A DNA stretch of 64,000 nucleotides from SIG603 sp964370635 (GTDB taxonomy: Bacteria; Bacillota; Clostridia; Oscillospirales; Acutalibacteraceae), in assembly GCA_964370635.1 (NCBI GenBank), contig CAYJJU010000001.1, positions 144,155 through 208,154 on the forward strand, given 5' to 3'. How positions within the stretch are numbered: the stretch's first letter is position 1; each line of letters begins with the position of its first letter. The notes beneath the pieces are model-generated. The model worked only from the letters and a program-made list of their open reading frames with translations, was not told where the DNA came from and did no database searches. Positions 44,401-50,957 of the stretch are shown in pieces. The position numbers and the translations under genes were made by a program.

Positions 44401-44686
44401 TGCCTGTTTGTGGCATGGATTTAACAGTAGCGCCCTCGGGCACTGAAGTGGCAGTGATTACATTATTGCCGTCCATAAATGTAACACGGAAATTTTCTTT
44501 TAACGAGCCATTTCCCAGTATGGGATTTGATGCAATATTCATAGTAGAGCTTTCTTTTGTAAGCTCTGTTTGGTTTTCATAAACCCATGCCTTATCATGA
44601 TTTACTTTTGCATAAGCAGCCGTAGGAGCTACCGCCGTAAAGAGCAGGGTTAGTGCAAGCATGAAACTTGTAATTCTCATTTTCAT
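38456..44686 (-). CDS. Giant secreted surface protein with InlB-type repeats
   Basis: 2076 residues. Signal peptide MKMRITSFMLALTLLFTAVA with a likely cleavage after AAYA. An InlB/Flg_new repeat (MDGNNVITATSVPEGATVKS to VVYAKY, residues about 68-133) follows. Two more, in tandem, are near residues 1410-1560 (VGWYTDEARTTLFTGF and FEGWYTHETAGVKVY). A long central region (about 640-1100) has proline-rich hydrophobic stretches such as IVPIAIPYPIPLYIIPIPIH that I cannot classify. An MBG-like domain follows the last repeat. The C-terminus has no sorting motif or anchor. Its ATG overlaps the upstream LRR gene by 4 nt. Role inferred as adhesion or binding. Confidence 0.85.
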   Translation of the reverse strand: MKMRITSFMLALTLLFTAVAPTAAYAKVNHDKAWVYENQTELTKESSTMNIASNPILGNGSLKENFRVTFMDGNNVITATSVPEGATVKSMPQTGKAGKTLVGWYKDKGFTEEFFGENPVTEDLVVYAKYEDTMTLTDTEEYAPSFFSLEELEKEFVFKISVPSSESLEALQENVSVSALVETDNVKLLFNLISTEGGKSVYEVSAEGGYKLSASYKVVLNDESYVFLRDDGTAHENSIRELNLLIKNGEEQNNIAYSEDVAFIKSSDIKNFKVNEDSSLGIENFDSPALVVDEDGSQSAADKVTGSFNYSGGNTLKVGQIITIYTDSDPRIDMNAQSSFVKITAIDGSLVEFSSLEIEDTGKLYKVPATIMIFDEDGEFPTNGEMELDMKVDDTDESTLNARYSIDKELYDILKAGTADENVKDSIKVPDSLKLNDIIIFTNRKNATVGDTDAKLMYAVITEVSVKDMANGVYTVKFEEKENQTELEESLNSYVSQNIPYNDIESQIDEAMLIDEAKEQIMASGFIDGASENMVSEAFMSEDFFEQIGLDYSELYDEDGNQRSTEEILLMSGFSPAPLITPPVIEFEIGESSQAFKDGIGLTVGISMTITIEPGRMDTTRKTLQIDLETKFTQELSFGLMGTGKVIIVPIAIPYPIPLYIIPIPIHLSFNVSVDIKTYTHASIEVTMFSLKENLGLAVKQLKKVTSPVLGSMNQHALTIGRIQGYYDMYLLAREVGEPNAKELLDESQKLYAELQKEYPFNPTDPNDPDDIDFKGLTFDNFIEADINITQASDVLGAINDEPNPEKAKAKTNELIESYEDLVSGTDSEWMELVKIGIFGPKGLQYQFYVIDLVFQASFVISADILISLKSSITYQYGKRYTFWMSMQWLISKGEFESGSSEMDLLDEYFAYDFSIMGYIGLRMGIEVSFRIGLISIYLANIGIIGEIGVYTKMYGYFVYAYDRLRRMGQTEAEISESAMGAMFVDVGWYAELDLAATVLEGFQGYSIRLAEYEDSLFTAGDRQNVYDFTYQINDNTRIDLIDEVGNDGDISLDMPEILMTMKTLDLKEGITSNLLYDASNFNFISSSEYFHVSNSGRITITPPDDRVRYMEAEIQIVWKGQPLTFTKNPIVLNVPVVWNNLSDEELSAPRTVGVNVIDNAGNNINVWSDMVFASERFYLPSEEEILEMINYDTFSETNTLTGEQTNLKYESITGYTTDSNGVAIDESAGQLVLSDTNYLFEVGVKEYEITVNGVEGTGEDSKTLTAYYGESFDLSSLENTGYTGPTQYSQFNGIKTQRTQNEDLFKDRDFSKTIDISFAKEILDGITSYYASYEDTTAKVTYNFVGLEKEPVTKIYEKGDVPNFYSDIGLDSSSLSVLDENGATVFFDSVSPNISALSTDTSYDVSFILDKPEAKMFEIAYYLEDDAVPYQTVKFIENTIIFPVQEPEKAGQKLVGWYTDEARTTLFTGFDTQAKMTADLKLYGKLEAQKYNVSFDFVSRPVGVAVPGGMEVGYNEEYMALPEPISATHYFEGWYTHETAGVKVYNSTKFTKTEDITLYGRWSEKIRFEVTSIGNSDKVMTDGGKKAIFTYSPSYAQGEEPRAILEYKAVVGGEERELTQAEIDMISIEYQWQRDGSAAEQPNWVSDTPTQGGEYYAKAVYNSPANTNDKYYSLSTAFGAGVVTVNRLAVDIDTISTQILQKGPNMMVAHTAPVTAPDVQLEYYFNKIEGSVASGWIDSALYGGIDKTAYNVYVRVKQTRNYTYTTENGAHKQTDPVMVTTGNSENLWYYKMKLTPHLVNEFHMDNAIGLMLTSNQLRSLDDVSLRDTDTDTKPYATWQTGPTTHWGSPSISNYYHINLLGDHDKARNTFMMRGVDPWGITSLTLYVEDDQDGIINNDDEGRIYAHMDIYDSYGTGLAPVVSVPVRYDVSYTQETSRSLLYFHEGDNEGVRSGYFIGDANFFASLKRDITSIDFNGTNNTLMVTDQFGTYDPYAVSGAPMISVSNNVSTSYDRFVSFTQLGEYVVDEAGVKEALAKDGVSSVEFSIKVTFSPDNTATLNSANTLEYVDTYTVSKG

Positions 44687-46248
44687 CTTTTCGCCCCTCC
44701 TCTAGTTTTACTAATAAGCATCAAAGTTATCAGTGCTACTGACACCGAAGAAATAATAATAAAACTCATGATACCGCTGTTGTCGCCTGTGTCTGGCGAT
44801 GCGGTGTTTTCGCCCGATGAATCTACAAATACCGCCTTAATATTCACATCTTTCGAAGGCATTGTAAAGCTTGTTACATTTACAGTCGCCTGTAAGAGCT
44901 CCACGTCGCTAGTTTCCCAAGTTTTAAAGCTTTTTCCTGTCACTACATCCGCAGTAATTTTAACTTTATCCCCTGCGACAAAGCTGTTTTCAAAGCCCGT
45001 GCCAAGTCTTAACTGCGCATCTTCTGCACTGTCTATTGCCGCGGCTCCGCCTTCTATATTTACTTTATAAAGTTTTGTATATCCGCCACTGCTTTCATAT
45101 ACATTCTCATTTTCTATTCCTGATGGAAAATACGCAAAGGCTCTTTCAAATGTAACATCTTGCCCCCAGTATGTGTTGCGCCACTCTTCGTCTCTAACTT
45201 CTACTTCTGCTAGACTTGAGTTTGTAAAGAGTATGTGCTTTACAGGCGTTTCGGCAAAAACGTCATATTCTGAGGCATTTGGCGCGAAACTATCGTAAAA
45301 AACGGCGCTTGTCAGGCTTTTTGGAAGCTCGACATATTCATTAAGCCCTTCGCAACCGTAAAATGCGCCTGCCCCAAGCTCACTAATATTTGACTCTTCA
45401 CGAAGGCCCGTATCGACAAGTGATGTGCAATACCAAAACGCAAATTTTCCTATTATAGACACTGTTTTATTTGTAGAAAGTCCTGTGTCGACAAGATTTT
45501 CACACATTTCAAACGCTCTTTCACCAATTTGAGTTACAGAAGCATTGTCCCTAAGCCCTGTAGAGCTTATAGCAGTTTCAGAAAAGGCTTGGTTTCCTAT
45601 AGTAAGTATGTTTGAGTGACTTCCTATGCCCGTACTTCCAAGCGACTTACATGCCAAAAATGCAGAATCTAAGATGTCTCTTACCACAGAGTTTGTGGAA
45701 AGTCCTGTCTCTTTTAGTGCAGTACAACCTGCAAACGCAGAATTTGGAATGGTATAAATCGTCTTATTCGCATCAAAACCTGTCTTTTCCAGTGCCGTGC
45801 AGTCGTAAAACACTGCATTTCCCAAGGTCATGACATTTACATTTTGTCCTAACCCGGTGTCCTTTAGATTTGCACAGCTCGAGTACGCACTGCTGCCCAC
45901 ATGTGTTACCGACAAATTACCGCCAAGGCCTGTAGACGTAATAGCACAGCCCGAAAAAGCAACGTCGCCTACCGATTTAACACGATAAGTCACATTGCCG
46001 TATGTTACCGTTTCAGGTATCACTACATCCCCACTTACCGAAGTGTCAATTGCAGGATTTAAACCATCTCCTATTTGTACGGTATCGGCAGACGTGACTT
46101 TGTATGTACACGACAGCTGTGCACCCCCTACCGATATACTGCCGCTAAACGTCTCTCCAATTGATGCAGAAAACACGTTTAAAGTCATCGCAATCGAAAA
46201 GACAAAAGCAAGCGCGATACCTGCTCTCATCATCCTAAAAATTTTCAT
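44683..46248 (-). CDS. BspA-type leucine-rich-repeat surface protein with xPxTG anchor
   Basis: 521 residues. Signal peptide (residues 1-27). About nine LRR_5-like repeats of 22-24 residues, residues 60-330, with the unusual consensus aFxxCxxLxxTGLxxN, for example FYDCTALEKTGFDANKTIYT. A divergent InlB-like domain (residues 395-470, FKTWETSDVE) follows. Then ASPDTGDNSG, a membrane helix and RGGAKR: a cell-wall sorting signal of the SPxTG kind. It is co-transcribed with the giant protein. No sortase gene lies in the window. Confidence 0.87.
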   Translation of the reverse strand: MKIFRMMRAGIALAFVFSIAMTLNVFSASIGETFSGSISVGGAQLSCTYKVTSADTVQIGDGLNPAIDTSVSGDVVIPETVTYGNVTYRVKSVGDVAFSGCAITSTGLGGNLSVTHVGSSAYSSCANLKDTGLGQNVNVMTLGNAVFYDCTALEKTGFDANKTIYTIPNSAFAGCTALKETGLSTNSVVRDILDSAFLACKSLGSTGIGSHSNILTIGNQAFSETAISSTGLRDNASVTQIGERAFEMCENLVDTGLSTNKTVSIIGKFAFWYCTSLVDTGLREESNISELGAGAFYGCEGLNEYVELPKSLTSAVFYDSFAPNASEYDVFAETPVKHILFTNSSLAEVEVRDEEWRNTYWGQDVTFERAFAYFPSGIENENVYESSGGYTKLYKVNIEGGAAAIDSAEDAQLRLGTGFENSFVAGDKVKITADVVTGKSFKTWETSDVELLQATVNVTSFTMPSKDVNIKAVFVDSSGENTASPDTGDNSGIMSFIIISSVSVALITLMLISKTRGGAKR

Positions 46249-46300
46249 ATTAATGCTCTACCCCCATAAAATAATTTCATCTATAAGCACTGTACAAAAT

Positions 46301-46329
46301 ATTTTACAAAACTATGTATTTTTTGTAAA
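46301..46329 (-). promoter_or_regulatory. Predicted promoter of the LRR/giant protein operon
   Basis: On the minus strand TTTACA (46324-46329), 17-bp spacer and TAAAAT (46301-46306), about 50 nt from the LRR gene start. Confidence 0.5.
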
Positions 46330-46380
46330 CAAAACTTACAAAAACGTCAGCAGTTTTTTCGAAAGCACTTGGTATTTTGC

Positions 46381-46410
46381 TTGACTTTTTATGCCTCTAG
46401 GCAGTATAAT
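46381..46410 (+). promoter_or_regulatory. Promoter of the Gly-rich repeat protein, with palindromic spacer
   Basis: TTGACT (46381-46386), 18-bp spacer and TATAAT (46405-46410). The spacer holds TGCC-TCTA-GGCA (46392-46403), which could be a repressor site. Confidence 0.6.
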
Positions 46411-46480
46411 TTACTTCATATAATTGTATAAAAACATAGTGTTTCATATTAAATATTATTTTAAAATAGTCGAGGTATTT

Positions 46481-49057
46481 ATGAAAAAATTAATCAAATT
46501 CAAAGGCAACATATTATTTGCAGTGTGCATTTTCGCCATAGTCGCACTTTTAACTCCATTTTTGCCTATGGCAGTTTCGGCAGGCACCATAACAAACAAT
46601 CCTTTCCAAGTATCAGGCGGTACATCAGGTATGGACTATGCTTATCAAGACGAGACTCTCACCATAAAAACAGACACAAAGCTTACTATATCAACAGCAG
46701 ATACGACTGACTCTACCATTGTGGTGGAAGATGGTACAACTGCATATATAACACTAAAAAATGTAAACATTGACGTGAGTTCAAAAGATTCAGTCTGTGC
46801 TTTTGAAGTGGGAGCATCTGCGACGGCAAATATCACACTTGCAGATGGTAGTGAAAACTCCTTAACAAGTGGTGCAAACAAAGCAGGCTTGCAAGTAGAG
46901 ACAGGAGCAACGCTTAATATTAATGGTAAAGGCAAGCTAACAGCCACAGGCGCACCTGAACATCCACTCTCCAATGGTGGTGCGGGTATTGGCGGTAGCG
47001 GTGATAATGCTTGTGGTACTATTAATATTTTGGATGGAACAGTTATCGCTTATGGTGGTGTGTACAGCGCTGGTATTGGTGGCGCTAACTCGGCATCGGG
47101 TGGCACAATTAATATTTCAGGCGGCACGGTCACTGCCACTGGCGGTGACTACTTCACCGAGGCCAGCTTAGGTGGTGCAGGTATTGGTGGCGGCGCTAAC
47201 GGCGATGGCGGCGAGATAAAAATTTCAGGAGGGGAAGTCAATGCCACTGGCGGCTACAACGGCGCAGGTATCGGCGGTGGCATTAGAGGCGCTGGCGGAA
47301 GCATTGAAATTTCAGACGGTGCAGTCATTGCCAAGGGATGCGAATATGGTGGCGCTGGCATAGGCGCTGGCATAGGTGGCGATGGTGGAAGCATCAAAAT
47401 TTCAGGCGGCATGGTTACCTCTACCGGCAGCAGCAATAGTGCAGGCATCGGTGGCAGCGGTGGTGGCAATGCCGGTGAAATAGAAATTTCGGGTGGTACC
47501 ATAGAGGCTATAGGAGGCGGCAGCTCCGCCGGTATTGGAGGAGCCGTTCTTGGCAGAGGCGGAAACATTAAAATTTCAGGCGGTACAATTACTGCCACGG
47601 GAAACAGCGGAGGTGCAGGCATAGGTGGCGGTCTAAGCTCCACAGGTGGAAATATTCAAATTTGGGGCGGTACAGTCATTGCCATAGGAGATGGTGGCAC
47701 CGCAGGTATCGGAGGCGATGACCACAACTTCTCAACCACAAATCCAGACACAAACGAAAAAGGCAACGCCTTTATTATTGCAACAGGTAGTAATGCGGCA
47801 CATATTTCCGACCAAAGTGATAAAGATAATTGGAGCGGTGTTATTTTTGAGGGTACCAGCGGAGAGGTCTACGAAAGCCCTACGCTGTATACAGATGCCG
47901 AAATTCCAAGCGGAAGCACCTTAAACTCTGAGGAGGACACATCTTTGACCATTAGCGCAGGCGTTACACTTACAAACGATGGTACTTTGATTAATGACGG
48001 TACACTTTCAGGTGAGGGTTCACTTGAAGGAAATGGCCTTTTCAAAACAAATAAGTTAAACCCTAATTACATAGCGGATGTAAACAACAGTTACATATCC
48101 ACGGGCAGTACTATTTCTATCACCCCGACTATAAATAATCCCACCATAATGGGCAAGGTATTTGAAGTTATCGGCTGGAACTCTCCCATCACCGAAAAAG
48201 AAGACGGCGACACATGGAGTGTTAGCGACGTTAAAGATATAGGAAACTACCGTATACGCTACACTAAAACAACTTATACAGACATAATAAAGACATTCAC
48301 AGTAGTGGAGCCACCAAGCACCGAAACCGAAATAACAGGATTTTCTATAAACGGTGTAAGCGCTAGTCTTGACACAGTAAATCACAGCGTTTTGGTGACT
48401 TTAGCTTACGATACAGATGTGACAAATCTTACCCCGACAATAACTTTAAGCGAGGCTGCTACCGTAAGCCCTGCAGGCTCAACTGCCCAGGATTTCACAA
48501 ATCCTGTCATTTACAAAGTCACGGCAGAAGATGGCACTACTACACAGGACTGGACAGTTACGGTTGCACTTGAAAGCGCGCCGCCAAAAATCACGCAGGG
48601 CGCAAATCAAACAATTGAAACGGGAGAAACCGTAATTTTCACATCAAACGCAGATTTTAATTCTTATATTGATACAACTATAAGCATAAATGGAGTCACT
48701 CAGCTAGTGCACACAAAAGGATACGACAATGAGTACGCAAACGCCGTAGAGGGCAGTATAATTCTAACCATAAGTGGCACATACATAGAAACACTACCCG
48801 TAGGCACACATATAATTTCGATAAATAGCGAAGACGGAAGCGCTAGCACAAATCTTACAGTAACCGCTTCGTCTACAACCGTGACCCCTACTACCACACC
48901 GACCGCAACTCCTACCTCAGCTCCTACCTCAACTCCTACTCCTAGTGAAGATACACCGCAAACAGGGGATAATTTAATCACACTATTATTCATAGCATTA
49001 ATATTTATTTCGACCCTCGGTGCGGGAACTCTATTTATAATTAGAATAAGTAAATAA
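46481..49057 (+). CDS. Gly-rich beta-repeat surface protein with xPxTG anchor
   Basis: ATG at 46481 with GAGG upstream; 858 residues. Signal peptide (cleavage near AVSA). A carbohydrate-binding-like beta-helix region has about nine repeats built around GGAGIGG...GxIxISGGTVxAxGG (residues about 165-415). Two Ig-like domains follow (EITGFSINGVSASLDTVNHS near 635; PKITQGANQTIETGETVIFT near 710). A Thr/Pro linker precedes DTPQTGDN, a membrane helix and a short basic tail: a sorting signal like that of the neighbouring LRR protein. Divergent from the LRR/giant operon. Confidence 0.87.
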   Translation: MKKLIKFKGNILFAVCIFAIVALLTPFLPMAVSAGTITNNPFQVSGGTSGMDYAYQDETLTIKTDTKLTISTADTTDSTIVVEDGTTAYITLKNVNIDVSSKDSVCAFEVGASATANITLADGSENSLTSGANKAGLQVETGATLNINGKGKLTATGAPEHPLSNGGAGIGGSGDNACGTINILDGTVIAYGGVYSAGIGGANSASGGTINISGGTVTATGGDYFTEASLGGAGIGGGANGDGGEIKISGGEVNATGGYNGAGIGGGIRGAGGSIEISDGAVIAKGCEYGGAGIGAGIGGDGGSIKISGGMVTSTGSSNSAGIGGSGGGNAGEIEISGGTIEAIGGGSSAGIGGAVLGRGGNIKISGGTITATGNSGGAGIGGGLSSTGGNIQIWGGTVIAIGDGGTAGIGGDDHNFSTTNPDTNEKGNAFIIATGSNAAHISDQSDKDNWSGVIFEGTSGEVYESPTLYTDAEIPSGSTLNSEEDTSLTISAGVTLTNDGTLINDGTLSGEGSLEGNGLFKTNKLNPNYIADVNNSYISTGSTISITPTINNPTIMGKVFEVIGWNSPITEKEDGDTWSVSDVKDIGNYRIRYTKTTYTDIIKTFTVVEPPSTETEITGFSINGVSASLDTVNHSVLVTLAYDTDVTNLTPTITLSEAATVSPAGSTAQDFTNPVIYKVTAEDGTTTQDWTVTVALESAPPKITQGANQTIETGETVIFTSNADFNSYIDTTISINGVTQLVHTKGYDNEYANAVEGSIILTISGTYIETLPVGTHIISINSEDGSASTNLTVTASSTTVTPTTTPTATPTSAPTSTPTPSEDTPQTGDNLITLLFIALIFISTLGAGTLFIIRISK
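46970..47720 (+). repeat. Internal repeat array coding GGAGIGG units
   Basis: Degenerate in-frame repeats of about 80-105 bp inside the 46481 gene, each coding GAGIGG, a variable loop and a strand IxISGGTV. Repeat lengths vary, as expected for beta-helix coils rather than recent tandem duplication. Confidence 0.7.
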
Positions 49058-49069
49058 ACACAATAATAA

Positions 49070-49110
49070 AACCCGAACATTTGTAAATTTTCTAAATGTT
49101 CGGGTTTTTT
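49070..49110 (+). terminator. Terminator of the Gly-rich repeat protein gene
   Basis: AACCCGAACATTT (49070-49082) pairs with AAATGTTCGGGTT (49094-49106), followed by TTTTT. Confidence 0.88.
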
Positions 49111-49113
49111 CTC

Positions 49114-49231
49114 TTGACAAAGCTTGATTTTTAAGGTATATTTAATACAAGTTAGTTTGTGCTAACTTACACGCAATTGCCACTGCTATGCGGTGGTATA
49201 TTTAAAAAACACAGGTTAGTTTTCACTAACC
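49114..49231 (+). promoter_or_regulatory. Promoter with two metal-regulator-like operators (DUF2325 operon)
   Basis: TTGACA (49114-49119), 17-bp spacer and TATATT (49137-49142). Operator 1, AAGTTAG-TTTGTG-CTAACTT (49150-49168 region), covers the expected start site. Operator 2, AGGTTAGT-TTTC-ACTAACCT (49213-49232), lies in the leader 20 nt before the ATG. Both share the GTTAG-N6-CTAAC geometry with 21445 and 34315. Confidence 0.7.
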
Positions 49232-49252
49232 TAAACTTAGAGAGGTAAATAT

Positions 49253-49528
49253 ATGAGCGTTGTAATAGTAGGCGGAAACGAATGCATGGAGAGGCGATAT
49301 ATCGACACTTGCAAAGAGTACGGTTGCAAAGCAAAGGTTTTTACAAAAATGAAGGGCGATGTGAGGTCTAAATTTGGCTCGCCCGATATGATAATACTTT
49401 TCACAAACACGGTTTCACACAAGCTTGTCGCATGTGCAAACTGCGAGGCTAAACGTTGTAAGGCAAGGGTTGAGCGCTGTCACTCAAGCTCGCTTTCCGC
49501 CTTAAAAAACATATTAGAGGCGATGTAA
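49253..49528 (+). CDS. DUF2325 domain protein
   Basis: 91 residues. Begins SVVIVGGNECMERRYIDTCK, a Rossmann-like strand and loop, then FGSPDMIILFTNTVSHKLVA and a Cys-rich stretch (CANCEAKRCKARVERCH) suited to metal or redox chemistry. Known only as DUF2325. First gene of an operon with DUF3793 (1 nt gap) and flavodoxin, under two operator-like palindromes, which suggests induction under iron limitation. Confidence 0.88.
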   Translation: MSVVIVGGNECMERRYIDTCKEYGCKAKVFTKMKGDVRSKFGSPDMIILFTNTVSHKLVACANCEAKRCKARVERCHSSSLSALKNILEAM

Positions 49529-49529
49529 A

Positions 49530-50096
49530 ATGATAACTGAAAAGAAATTAATAGAGCACTGCTCGCTCACGCTGTCTTCACTAAAGACAGCGAGTTTGTT
49601 TTCGGTGAAATTTAATAGCATGTCTGCATTAAATGGCGACATATTATTTTGGAACGAAAAATTTTTTCAAAGTGGAGTCAAGCTAAAACTGCTAAAAACA
49701 AGTAAGAATTCGGCTCTTGTTTATATGTACAGGTCGGATATGTTGGCAAACGACATCAAAAATCTTAAGGCAAGCACCATACTTTCCCGATATGGATACA
49801 TGGGCTTAAGCCTTGAAGAAGCACTTGAAAGACTGTCGCAAAGACTTTCTACATACGAAGAATTTCCGCATGAAATAGGCCTGTTTTTGGGGTATCCTCC
49901 CGAGGACGTTGAAGGATTTATCTGCAACAAAGGGCAAAATTGTAATCTATGCAAATACTGGAAAGTTTATGGGAATATAGAAAAAACACTACAAAAATTT
50001 GCAAAATACGACAAATGCAAGGCTGTTTACAAAAAGCTTTGGAGAGAAGGACGAGATATTTTAACGCTCACTGTAAAAAAACAAGCAGTGGCGTAA
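49530..50096 (+). CDS. DUF3793 family protein
   Basis: 188 residues. Family features include CSLTLSSLKTASLFSVKF near the start, ALVYMYRSDMLANDI, FPHEIGLFLGYPPEDVEGFI, and a C-terminal CNLCKYWKVYGN motif with nearby cysteines. DUF3793 proteins are common in Clostridia next to flavodoxin genes; their biochemical role is not known. Start ATG 1 nt after the DUF2325 stop, so coupled. Confidence 0.87.
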   Translation: MITEKKLIEHCSLTLSSLKTASLFSVKFNSMSALNGDILFWNEKFFQSGVKLKLLKTSKNSALVYMYRSDMLANDIKNLKASTILSRYGYMGLSLEEALERLSQRLSTYEEFPHEIGLFLGYPPEDVEGFICNKGQNCNLCKYWKVYGNIEKTLQKFAKYDKCKAVYKKLWREGRDILTLTVKKQAVA

Positions 50097-50135
50097 AATT
50101 ATAAATTAAATTAATTATTAAAGGAGAAATTTATC

Positions 50136-50546
50136 ATGAGCAAAGTAGCAATAGTTTATTGGAGTGGCACGGGAAATACAGAGGCAATGGCAAGTTTTAT
50201 AGCTGAAGGCGCAAAAGGAAAAGGTTTAGAAGTTGATTTGATGACATCGGCAGACTTTACAAATGATATGGTAGCAAATTACACATCTATAGCTTTTGGT
50301 TGCCCATCTATGGGTGCAGAAGTTTTAGAGGAAGAAGAATTTCAACCCATGTGGGACAGCGTAAAAGACAGCCTTGCAGATAAAAATGTAATACTATTCG
50401 GTTCTTATGGTTGGGGAGATGGCGAGTGGATGAGAAACTGGGAAGAAGAAACTACAGCTAAAACCCTTGAAACATATATGTGCAACGAAACTCCAGACGC
50501 AGACGCAGAAGCCGCTTGCAAGGCTTTAGGCGAAAAACTAGCATAA
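50136..50546 (+). CDS. Flavodoxin
   Basis: 136 residues. FMN phosphate loop WSGTGNTEAM at residues 9-18, then FGCPSMGAEVLEEEEF and FGSYGWGDGEWMRNW, which form the isoalloxazine loops. A short-chain flavodoxin, usual substitute for ferredoxin when iron is scarce. Third gene of the operon with DUF2325 and DUF3793 (39-nt gap, AAAGGAG before the ATG). The iron-type operators upstream fit this role. Confidence 0.95.
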   Translation: MSKVAIVYWSGTGNTEAMASFIAEGAKGKGLEVDLMTSADFTNDMVANYTSIAFGCPSMGAEVLEEEEFQPMWDSVKDSLADKNVILFGSYGWGDGEWMRNWEEETTAKTLETYMCNETPDADAEAACKALGEKLA

Positions 50547-50676
50547 TTTTATCATTTACCCCGATATTTATGTTCAAAACTAATAATTATTTTGCAAAAT
50601 ATTAATTAAAGTGTTGAAATTTATCAAAAATGGTGTTACAATAATCACATAAAACAGAACTAAAGGAGTGTGTAAA

Positions 50677-50940
50677 ATGATTAAATGGATAACAAAAGAG
50701 AGAAAATTAATTTTTGTTGCTGGAGCAGCTACTGGCCTTGCTGTTTTTAAGTTTTTTAAAACTAAAAAAGCACGTGAACTAGCTGTAAAAGGTGTAGCCG
50801 GCGGACTAATGCTTAAAGATAAACTTTTAGAAACCGCAGCTAATATAAAAGAAGAAGCAGACGATATTTGCACCGAAGCTAAAGCAGTTGCAAAAAACGA
50901 GTGCGGATGCGGCGACAGCTGCGCTTGTAAAGAGGAATAA
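50677..50940 (+). CDS. Small membrane protein with Cys-rich tail, partner of the P-type ATPase
   Basis: 87 residues from the ATG at 50677 (AAAGGAG upstream). A short hydrophobic N-terminal segment (LIFVAGAATGLAVFKFF), a basic/amphipathic helix, and a tail ECGCGDSCACKEE with four cysteines. It precedes the heavy-metal P-type ATPase by 17 nt. The layout resembles DUF6110 proteins found beside such ATPases. A metal-delivery role is inferred. Confidence 0.75.
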   Translation: MIKWITKERKLIFVAGAATGLAVFKFFKTKKARELAVKGVAGGLMLKDKLLETAANIKEEADDICTEAKAVAKNECGCGDSCACKEE

Positions 50941-50957
50941 TTTTCAAGGAGAAGCTT

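Noticed and set aside
47254..47643. Proline-rich open frame antisense to the Gly-rich repeat region
   Set aside because: Pure reverse image of GG/GA codons (GGC/GGT read as GCC/ACC/CCG) in the 46481 gene; no start signal.
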